From Triops longicaudatus (taxonomy: Eukaryota; Arthropoda; Branchiopoda; Notostraca; Triopsidae), in the NCBI GenBank assembly GCA_022885665.1, contig JAGQDJ010000260.1:1426001-1490000 (forward strand): a DNA stretch of 64,000 nucleotides. The letters run 5' to 3'. The position numbers were made by a program, and so were the translations under genes. The notes under the pieces are model-generated. The model worked only from the letters and a program-made list of their open reading frames with translations. It was not told the DNA's origin and searched no databases. Positions 49,701-61,076 of this stretch are shown here, piece after piece (positions within the stretch are counted from its first letter, which is position 1; every line of letters starts with the position of its first letter).

Positions 49701-52700
49701 TTCCAAACTATACAGCATGACTATTTTCCATCGGGGAAAAATCCCCCCCTGCTGAGTTAGGGTGACAAAGCAGTCTCACCTGCCGTGCAACGACTCCGCC
49801 CATTTAGCCAATGCTTTCTTGCCGTGTTCTATCGGCGGCCATACTGAAAAAGCCTCCACGCACGCAGAAGGGGAGGAGCCACACAGAAATTCACATGGCT
49901 GCCAAGCAAGAGGAGTGGTTTCTTGTCTTAATATCTGTCCTTCGTCTGGTGGAAGTCAGGGAATTCTTAACCCTCTCAAGTTCCTCCCCACCGCGATGAA
50001 AACACGCTGCAAGAAAAGAATCTTACATTTTCTCGTAACTTTTCTTCCTCCTTTCGCAATAACACAGAAATTACTAGGAAATATGACAAACGGCCAGAAA
50101 ATGCACCAATGTGTCAAAGCTCAATTCTAGCTCCAAGTACGATGAAATTCGTAAGAAGATGCCTAACGCGAAAAAGCTCCGAAAGAAATCTCCCCCTCTT
50201 GGTTGGCAGTTGTAGTATTTACTCAGTCGTCTCCTGGCTTGACATGTCGACACATCTTTTGTTCGATGCTCCTAAGGAGCAAAGCTAAGATACCCTAGGA
50301 TGCCGTCAGACGGGGGGTCACGTGGAAATACGACCCTTCATAGATGAATCGCACCGTGTGTGCGCGCGGATTACTATGAATGCAGCGGAATCTCTCTGTC
50401 TCTTTCATGCGGCCTGGCTCCCTTCCCTCTCGTCATCGCGACCCGTCCCAAGTTTTCTCCCTCTTGTACTTTCTTGCTCTACGCATACATAAAAGAAGGG
50501 GGGAAAAAATGGAGCCCCCATCTATTCTTCTGCTTCTTCCTGTATGGTACAAAACTGTCCCTGCACCGCTAGCGAACATCTCTTGGAGCAAAGTTTTCCC
50601 AGGATTCAGTTTTCTACCCCTCCTTTCTCACATGTGTGCTGCTCCCGGTGTTGGCATAAATATGCTGGTACCTTTTGACAAGACAATAAGACTACCAGAG
50701 CCCCCCACCTCTTCTCCAAGTAGGGAAATGCGGTACTAGAAAGAAGCTATCTCCAATCTCAGATAGCATTCTCGACCTATAGTTTTTTGTTTTTTATTTT
50801 TTATTTAAAAACGACAGAACTTGGGCCAACCGGTGCCGGATACGTTAAGTGCTGTGAACTCTACTTATGGAACCTCGTACAGCGGGTATAGGCCCTGAGA
50901 GGGTAGGTCTCGAGTAGACAGCTCTACTTAAGTTGAAGAGTACCTCGCGACTAATACTCCAACATGGAGCAGAAAAAGCGGCAAAAAGTATGTCGACGGA
51001 TCAGCTTACCCCGCGTTTTTACAATCTCGCATGGCTATCAAGCTTCTCCGAGAGAAATATCTGGAGGGATTGCTTTGGATTTCCTAAAATAGTTGTGAAA
51101 AGAAACTGAAATCGGACCCCATGATACTCCAGAAGCTTCGCACTGACACGGTGAGACTTCATAGCGTGTCAAGACGCAATTTTCGGTCGAATGTGCAGAT
51201 AGAAATTTGGGGTTATTTATAGATTTTAAGCAGAATGTTGCGTAATGATGTATGCAATGGTCATTGAGTAGCTTTAATGCAAATTATTATCTTTCACTGC
51301 AGCAAGGACATTAGCACGTGAAGTGGCTTACGTTTTAGGTTTTGTTAATGTTGCCCACTAGTACTCAATGATCCTATCAGCGAACTAAGGGATTCTGAGA
51401 GAAGCAGTAAGTACATAGCAAAGAGCCCCAAGTTTCCAAAGAAGAAAAATGGTTCTTCTATGCATGAGTTGACAAAGTATCCAGCATTAGGAGCGCGAGG
51501 TGACAGATCTTTCTAAACGCATACGGTTCTTTGTGAGCGTACGTTTGTTGTTGTCCATAATGGAAGGTGTTACTGGCTCTTTGTGGTTGTGGTCCCAGAC
51601 ATGGCACGTATTCACAAAAGAAAGGGACCTGTTCAGGCTGCTCTTGCTGCTGTGCAATTCCATTGGAAAAAAAAAATGTTGGATGCCAGGTCAACACTGA
51701 ATTCAGTGCGGATTTGGAATCGAAACCTGTTGATTAAAAAGCCAGTGATTCCAATCCATAATAAGCCCTGTACGCAACAATGAATTTTAACATTTTCTCC
51801 AAGCAAATTAGGCGGAAAGAAGAAAAAGACGACAACGAAGAGCTCATGGACAAGGTAAATAGTCATGCAGAAATGAAAATCCGCAGGTGGTCTATGAAGC
51901 ACAAAGATGAAAGAGTAAACGGCCAGAGCTTAATTTACTTGCCCTAGAATTCTCCGAGGTTTATCACTGCTGCAATTTTTCTTCTCCTTCTTAAGAGGTT
52001 TCGCTGTGCTTCAAGAGTGCCACTGATGATGGCACAACTTTTTGCTGCTATTATCTTCGCTTGATTAGTTCAAGCGTAATGTAATTTTCGCGCCTCTCCG
52101 ATCCGGCCAACCAAAGTATCAATTTGTCTTTTCCCAAACAACTCCAACAAAAAGCAACGAGAGTCACCCAGTACTCCAAAAAGTAACAGGACTGTAAAGT
52201 GCGCATTTACTAGTACGCTTAGGTCCGAAGACCTCCTTCCCCCCATGCAAACGCCTACGAAACGTGGCTTTCAATTTTCAAGCTTGTAGGGGCTATATAA
52301 CCTTGGTACTTGAACCGTAAGTTTAAGTACTCGCATTTGTTTTACTTCGGCAAGAAAAACACCTCTTGGGCACAAACAAAGACAAAGCAACTCGTAATTT
52401 TCTTGAAAAACTCGCAACAAGAAAGCCAGAGACTATCCCAACCTAAAGCACTGATTTCCGCAGGCGTGATGCATACGTAATGAATCCGTAACACAATCGT
52501 CACGAAGTAAGCATTGCACATCAGGCCGTGACACATAAAAGAAGCCCCTTTTCTACGCTGACTATGGTTCTTGGGAAAAGGCCGGCAATTCAAGAAAACA
52601 ATCTTGAAGTAAGAAAACAAAGCCTGGCGCTGTTAAATTTAAATAATGATAAGGCCATAAAACGTACCAAATTTTACATAATTTACCATTAAATTTTTGC

Positions 52701-55700
52701 TTACCGTTTCTAATTAACTTGGGGGAAAAATAAAAGCACACAATCTCTCCCAAGCGTAGAAAAAGTCTCCTCTCACGCGAAGCAGCCTAAAAAAATATGG
52801 GAAGCAATGAAAACGCTCCGTGACACAATTAAAGGGCTCGATATGGGTCTATGGGAAGACGACCACGGATTTGACTTGTTGGATTTGAGTTTTACAGCCC
52901 AACGCGAGACGCAGATACAAGTTAAGCTGGGAACGACGCATTTTTATTGAAAATTCATGAAGCCCGAAGGAAATGAAGTGTCCTCGGCCCTGTGGCCGCG
53001 TGAGGGTCTAAATAGATTCTCAATTTCAGCGCCTTTGTACCGACAGCCACGTACAATTTCTATCAATGAGAATGCATCACTGGTAATCACACATTCCGTA
53101 TCTTGGCAGCCAAATAATGCATATAACCGCCCCGCGTTTTGACACGCGGGCTTTCTGCTCTGTGCCGTATCAAATCGATCCTGACACTATAAAGTCAATT
53201 CCAAATGAATGTCTTATATATACGGCTCAAACATTGCTCTGTCCAACAACCCTCTCGCCTTCTCTCACATCATTATGGAATTAATATCAGCCCTTTCAAT
53301 CACTCTCGCCTTACGACACACCCTAAAAATTCCTATAAATCAATAAAGCGCATCTTCTATTTTGCTATTTCTGGAACTTACGCCCAGGAGGGAGTCACCG
53401 TTGATTGTTATTCTCTTTCTTCAAGATTTACGAAATTACGTCATCGAATTACGAAAACGAATTACTTTATGGCGAAAAAAGTCTAATTTGTTGCTAAATT
53501 TGTTAAAATCACGTAATCACAAGTTGTTTTGTTTAGCTATGTGGAGAGCAATCCACACTTTCTGACGGCGTTTTTCACTGTTTGCTGTGGTACGTTTCTC
53601 TTGAGCAACCAAAAGTATTGTGTTTCGATTAATTGGGGTAAGCAAAAATGCTCAGGCAGCGAAAACAGGCATACTTGCTGTAATTAAACTTACATAGAGA
53701 CTGGTAGAGTTAAAACGTACGTGAAACGAACGTAATTTTTAAATGTATAAAGTCGATGTTTTCTTTCATCCTGTTGGAGAAATTATCTTCAGTCAAACTA
53801 GTCACGTGTTAAGCTACCTTTTGTGAAAAGTAAGCAACTTCGAATAGCTCGGGAAACCGAACTTGGGAAATGCAGAGTTTTAGTCACGTTTGGTATGCTA
53901 AGTCCTATAAGACTCGGTCAGTATGCTAAGTCAGCGAAATGGGAAAGTTACTTCACAAGTTTCATAAAGCTGGCTTTCTATAGCGCAAGGCCATTAAATG
54001 CAGCTTTTCCAATTCAGTTTCTTGCCTTTTCCCTCTTGAGTAATAAACCCAAGAATTGAATTCTCGTCATACAATATTATTATAAGCTCCATGTAAACTT
54101 AGTTGAGTATTCGATAAATCAAACTTGTACTAATTATGTTTCCATCTATTCCAGTAGATCTCATATAAAATCTGTATAAAATTCTGAAATTTCCACAAAT
54201 TCAACGTGAATACTGTTACAAAATAAAATGAAAATGTTGTTATAAAGTATAGCTATTGACTTCATATTTTTAGAAAATAAAACAGAAAAAACGATTTAAC
54301 CTAACAACTTAATTGCCTTAACGGTCTATACTTGAATTGTTTCGAAAGTACAAGATACGTCCCCATCTATAAAAAAATTAAAAGAATATTCAAAACCTAT
54401 ATTAGCTACTTTACAGGTGCTTTTTAGTAACTATAAAGCCTTTGGGCTGTACTATAAAACGAAACGAAATGAGTACACTCCTCTTTTGGTTCATATGTTT
54501 GTTATTTAAGTTATTTTTTGTTTTTCCACTTGACTGTATATAACAGTTTTACCGCAATAGGCGAAAGCCTACGCGGTCAGTCAATAAAAAAAAAAACGAA
54601 ATGATTTCCCAACCACTTGTGTTGAAATTTTTCACTAGCGCCGTGTTTCCAAACGTGTTACATGGTTTGAAATTGAGCGTAATTGCAGGTTACCGACGAC
54701 AAATTCTATAGGCACCGTTTAGTCTGTGGTTGCCGCACTGTATCCACTCCCTAAACACAGCTTAGGGGGTGGTTAAAACCCCAACGGGCGCTGGTGAGGG
54801 CGGCAGAATCGACAGCTGGATATGACAGATCCACCCTTGTATTGCTGTTGCTGCTGTGGTTGCAAATAAGAGGGAGAAATATTGTCATCGTCAAGCCTTT
54901 TAGCTTGTTGGCAAGCCGCAGCGGCTTTGGAGTCTATCCGGGAATTGGATAAGCTGGAATATATACTGTGCTCTCCTATGTATGAAACATGAGATAAAGA
55001 GTGACGGGAGACAAAAACGAGGATTCCCACCCCCAACTGTCCGCACTGCACAACGGTCTTGAGGAGACGGTGGCTTGTTATGAATAATAAATGACAACTC
55101 TCAAAACTCGAACTCCTCCTACCGTGAACTGCACCCGGAGTAACCCAGCTTCAGGACTATTATACCATTGTGGCACTGAGACTAATTAAAGGTGTAGTCT
55201 TGAGCAGCAAAAGGTTTAATTACACTTGACAATAAGGCGAGTTTGGAACCACCGTGAAAAAGAAGCCAAAATAAATCTAGCGTACGAATCTGTTTTAGGG
55301 GCAAAAAGCACTTAACGGGGTTGGGTTCTTCGAGCGTCAATTTCCGTGTTATTTTTTCCTCTTGGAGAGCCTCGTCTGTGACTTCCTTCAAAACTACGCA
55401 TCCGAGGCAGTGGAGAATTACGCAAGACAAGTGGAAGGTTCGAATGAAGAAGCATGAACGAAGCTATAAAGAAGTAGCGCGTCCGCGCAAAAAACATTGC
55501 ATCCACGGGAGTAACTCTCAATGGTAAAAGGTTAATTCCCAATTTCATGGCCGACTCCGTTGCTTTTCTTCGTGCTCTCACTGGATTTGAGAGCGTGACG
55601 CACGACATGGGCGCTTTTTCGGGGCTTCGCTTTATCCAGCATGGGGGTCTTCTCCGTGGCAATTGCCGTGTCACTTGAAGGAGAGAAACCTTGGGCTTCT

Positions 55701-56700
55701 TATAAAACTCCCAACCAGTGCTCTACAGCTCCATTGTCAGGTCCACGGAAGCATTGTTCCTTACCTCTGGCCCTCGCAAACTTGTTTAGACGACCAACAC
55801 AAGTCCTGATTCGCACTACTGATTGAAAAAAGGCGCCCAACAAATTAATTAAGTAGACCCTTCAGGATTAAACTTAAAAGGGGCAAAATAAACAAAGCAA
55901 ATAGAGAGGTTGGTAATACATGTCAGGAGCCAGCGGTTAAAGAGGGGTGCCTGCTCATTCTTACTTTAGCTTCATTAAGTTCATTAGCAGCTCCTGCCTC
56001 CGACATTTATGCTCTTCATGAATGGTCCATTTGCTGCTGGTTTACCCGGCAACCTCGCTCTAAGCAGCAATTTACGGATGGATCGCTCAGATGAGAGCCC
56101 TTACATTCAGTCTGTAAGCTGGAGAACTCGTTTAACTCGAAACTCGTTTACCATGAAGTTAAAATCGACGTCCGGGCGCGTCGCTGAGTTTAGCGAGCAA
56201 AACACAGTGGGAATTTCGATGATAACGCAATACCGAGATGGCTATCAATATAATGTCTTTTATCGACCTTCTCCAAACACTTGCGACTAGAACATTGGAG
56301 AACGACTCCAAAATTAAAGAAAGATTTTGCACTTATTTTTTTCTAAATGAAACATAAAGTGCTCCATTAACTCAATGAAAACGTCCATCACAAAAAAAAT
56401 ATGCGACATGTGATATAGTCTTGTCTCCTAATTCCATCATGCAGACTTGCATGGATGCTCATTGGGAAATTGTAAATTGATAAGCTTTAAATAAAGTAAA
56501 TTTTAGTATTACTTTAAATTTCAGTAAATTTCAAATTACTTTAAATTTCAGTAAATTTCAAATTACTTTAAATAAAATAAATTAAGTAAATTTCAGTAAA
56601 AATAATCGCTTGGGCGTACTGTTAACAGCGAATACTTAAAAACTCTTTTAAATACGACGTATATTGAGCAACCAAAATCATACGCGTTTTATTTTAGCTT
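49701..56700. other. gene-free stretch, strongly AT-rich toward its right half
   Basis: Sequence around 54060-54600 is conspicuously AT-rich with frequent AATAAA and TATA strings. A 27-bp tandem repeat occupies 56508-56570. The frame at 56009-56290 (93 codons) opens with ATG and looks protein-like in composition but has no supporting context. Confidence 0.35.
56508..56570. repeat. 27-bp AT-rich tandem repeat
   Basis: The unit ATTACTTTAAATTTCAG plus TAAATTTCAA is present as two perfect copies (56508-56534, 56535-56561), followed by a partial third copy and by degenerate versions of GTAAATTTCAGTAAA up to about 56600. Confidence 0.8.
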
Positions 56701-59452
56701 AATTTATTAGAATACTCCTAATTATTAGGAGAGCTCCACGTATTCAATTAGTCAATGCTTCAGAACTTTCTCTATTTTCCTTTCAGTGTCATTTTTCTTC
56801 CATCGACTCACACAACTTACACAGTGCTTTGTAAAACTCTCCGCGTTGTATAAGATTAACCAGAGTTTCATTAGAAGAACTTTTATACGTTTAGGTTAAG
56901 GACGCATGAAACACCCTTCCTAATTCACCTCGGTCCTTAACTCCACGTCCTGAACCATCGATCTTCTCTAACAATGCTTTAATTTTCCGGCAGAAGGGCA
57001 AGACTTGGTTATTGCTACCAACATGCCAGGTACGGTACGTGCGAGTTGGAGACGTACTGCGCTATTCTAGGTTAACGGTCCGTGACTGGTTGGTTTACAC
57101 ATTTCCTAAATTGCCCAGCAGTACCTTGCAATGTGACTCTGTTCATCATTTTATGCTAATCAATAATACTAATATCACGCGACAAGGACCAGTATCCACC
57201 CACGTCCCCCCCCCCCACCACCACCCCACGTTCCCAAAGCCAAAAAGGCGGAGTCCGTCGCTGGGAATGTGTAGTTGCGTAGGGCGGTCAAATTATAACT
57301 GCGCAAAGTTATGATGCGAGTTGCGTAGGGAGGACGCAGGAGCGAAGAGTACCATGAGAGCTAATACAGCCCCGAAAGGCTTTTCTCGATCTATAACATA
57401 CCCTTAGCTTTTCGACCCCCTGAGGATCTAGAGCCAAGGGAGAGAACAATAGACCAATTGTTTTCCAGCCTGTCTCATTTAAGCCCCACCTGCGTAGTGC
57501 ATTGCAGCGTCGTGTCCCAACACGCCGTTTCTCGGCGTCCACAGCGTCGGTCGTCAACGACTCGCCCATTGGTAACGATAAGCCACCAACGCTGACACAA
57601 CACTGCAACGCCCTGACGACAACCCACCCCCTTTTTGACCCCTTTTTTTCCCCACTCTTTTTACCTACCCACTTTCATAATAATTCACCTGGACACCAGC
57701 GCTTTTATTCAACCCTGCTACAGTTTTCCTATTGACGACTCCGGGTTAGCTATCGGGTTATTACAGCCCAGCTTTGGACGCTATGTTTGCGCCGAGTCGC
57801 TGGCTATAATTGGGGTACGTGGTGATGGCGACAATACACGTTGCTCATAGCAAAAGTTTGCTGTGACTATACCCGGACAACGACATAACCCTTTGACTCA
57901 AGCTATAATAAAGTCTCATGCAAAAAAGAACCCCCAAGACCAGCAAGCGGTCTGCTACTAGCTAATTGACGCTCATGCAAGCACCTACGTTCCGCACTGT
58001 GTTTCTGGTGCACCCACATACCGCTGACAATAACGCATCCCAACATTCGCAGCAGGCATTCTGGCCATCATTCTCCAGTTTCGCTAACTGGAAGCTAACG
58101 GCTGGTATTGACCAAACTTGCGGCAGTTTTAAAATTGAAAGATTACAACCAAATTCATATCGGGAAGTCTCGTTGAAGATTTCTTTCCCCCTTTTTCTTC
58201 GGTGGGGCTATTTCGTATTGTCCTTACTGCTTCTTTTTCTTTATCCCAACCTTCTTTACGAGAGAAGCGAATGAAAAGCCAGCCAGCAGCCAGCCTTGAA
58301 GACGTCTTGGGTAGAAAAGTCTCAAGGAAAGTCTTATTGATCGAGAGCTGAGGCGTCGGCGCCCCCCATGTTACTCCTCCATGGTCCGCTCCAAGAAATC
58401 AGAGAGAAATTGAGGATCTTCTGCCATCGCTGCAATGCGTCTGTAGATTTCTTCTGACACGGCAGCCCGAACATTACGAGGAATATTTGGACGTTATTTT
58501 TTTTTTTTCTCATGTCCCCGCCGTGCCTTGCGCGACACAGAGCCGGCAATTTGGACAGTATTATGCTTCTGCGATAAAGGGCTTAATAACAGCGTTTTAC
58601 AGCACTTTTAAGACGAAGTAAACTTTGACATGAAAGGGCCCCCTGAGCACTTTTCTCTCAGACTTAGTGATACGCATTACCATCAGTTGGACAAAATAAC
58701 CCGCGGGAAACGTAACGATTTTTTGTTCCTTGAAAATAAAAGTGTAAAATAAAAATAAACCATGGGAAGGAAGCGATAATAGAGAGATTATGCAAACGAA
58801 GCTTGACACGGTTTTCCCTTCTGGCTGTTTCCAGTTGAATTCACTGATCGGGATCAAAAATTTCATCGCAACCCTCCGTCCCGCACCGTTGTCCTCTCTA
58901 GTGATATCGGCGTTTCAAGTTTCACTGGCTAAATAAGGCAGCTTGATCCCAAACGCATACACATAACAGGGACTGTGGTGTGCTCTACTATTATTTCAAT
59001 CACACCCTTCTAAATGAGAACTGGTGCTTGAAAAACAAACAAAGGCTCTAACCAGATCTCGTAGACATTCTTTTTGGCTTAAAAAATAATAGTACAAGAA
59101 CGTATTGCGTGTGTATGCGTAATTCCCCACCCTTTAATTAACACAGCCATCAAGCTTATTCTATTGGTTCTTTTTCCTCGTTCTTTTAAAATAAATAGAC
59201 TCCAAGGTCTACGTGACAGCGTCTTGGACAAAAAAAAAAGTTTCTGACAGAGCTGCATAACGGATAGTCACAAGCGCATCAGGATTAATTGACAAGTAAT
59301 GTATCAAGGACTTTGAAAAGGGTCCAAGTTCTCTAAGTTCAGAAGCGTGACTGACACGGCAGCAAAAACGTGCTAGGGTACTATAGACGCTTTTCGTCCA
59401 ACTTACCAAATATGCAGGAGTGATTAGAAAGCAATGCGGTGGTATGGCAGGA

Positions 59453-59466
59453 GGGGGGGGGGGGGG
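59453..59466. repeat. fourteen-base G run
   Basis: Longest C/G homopolymer in the window, within AGGAGGG...GGAGG context. Confidence 0.85.
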
Positions 59467-61034
59467 AGGTAGCTATGCTGTGCTATGAAAAGCTCGCAAA
59501 GAACGAAGGGGGCGGGAGCGGGAACCCTCATTAATATGCATGGTGATCTTGGGGGCTTACACATAATATGAGAGCCATATCCTTCATTCGCTGGTTTTCA
59601 ATAAGGAGCTTGCACTGGTCTACGGGACATGACGTTAAGGGGACGAAACGGAACCGCAATTATCCTGAGCAAGAACAAGAAACGCTCGCTCCGAGTTACC
59701 ATGCATGGCAATAAGGGATGAAATCTTTGCGAGTGGTTCCAACCAGAAGCCATTATTCTGCATATGAAACAACCCTTGCACGACATATCGGACAACCCTA
59801 CGTTCCCGGTGCTCCACGACTTCCGGTTTCCGTTTCTTTGGGCTCATCTCGAGCACTTCAATGCAATTCGGCTTATTGCTTTCCGAACTTCACCCTCTCT
59901 ATTATAGCTACGCTTTGTCTATTTAATGTCCAGGGAAAGTTGGAAAAAGCGTGGTAATTCTTTCGGTTGTGTTCCAAGTTTCTCATCACCGTTATAGAAT
60001 GAAACATATATAAAGTTGTTTTAATATGTTTTAATGTCAAATGGAAAGAGGGCACATGTAAGTTTGATTGAGACGAAAAGGTACTTCTTAATTACGTCAA
60101 CTCGATGCACTACGGAGCCATGAGGGGAAACTAATTTCGCCCTAATCATTTCAGCAAAAGAAACGGGCGCCAACTCAAAGAACTGCACTTCCTATGATTA
60201 CACATAATAGCAGGGGTCATCGTATACGGTCCTCCTAACAGTGCTTTCCATTTCTTCATTGAAGATTAGGATGCACAAAAAAACGTGGGAGTCGGCGTCA
60301 CGGGCGGTTGGGGGGACATGGAGGGGCTCTACGCAATACGTAACTAATCCAGGCCCCTATTATCAAGACATTTTTAGCTGGCTCTCTAACTATATAGCTC
60401 TGATTGCAGCTCAAAGGAGCACACATGATGACGCTGACTAGGAATACACATACCCTGTAAACACCAGTCTACTACTCTCTTTTTTCCTCATCAGCGACAT
60501 CGTCATTTCACTATCTTTATCCCAGCAATGCCCAGCAAAGTACAGACGACAGTAGATAGTACTATACTAGAACGACGGGACGAAGCAAAGTGAAAAAAAG
60601 AGGACATAATAGGAATAGCTCTTACAAGATAGTCCCCCTACTTTAGGAAATGAATCCTCTGCTCTGCACAAAGAGACAACTTGGAAAAATAGAGAAAAAG
60701 TGGAACGAAAAAAAAATATGGCGGCCTTTCTTAAGGTCTGATCAAGCTTTTCTCATTCTTTACTATCGCTGGTTTCTCAATTTCCAGATGAGTCGTAGCC
60801 TCCTTTCTGCTTCTCCCTCTTCCTTGTTTTCTAAAAGCTGAGAAATACGAGTAAACACGCAGGGGAACAGGAAAATGTCAGATTTCGCTACGATGGTATA
60901 GTTTTTTGCTAGAGTTCTCGTAGTGAACCTATTGACTCAGTATTAATACATTGCAGGACTAGCAAGCGTAACAGTAACGCCAGCAAAGTCGTATTACATG
61001 CTTATTTTTCATTATTGTCGTCCTTTTCGGGAAG

Positions 61035-61076
61035 AATTTCACCCATTGCAGTGTTTCTAAATTAATTTCACCCATT
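61035..61076. repeat. 13-bp direct repeat, 29-bp period
   Basis: AATTTCACCCATT occurs twice with identical sequence and different flanks. Confidence 0.6.
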
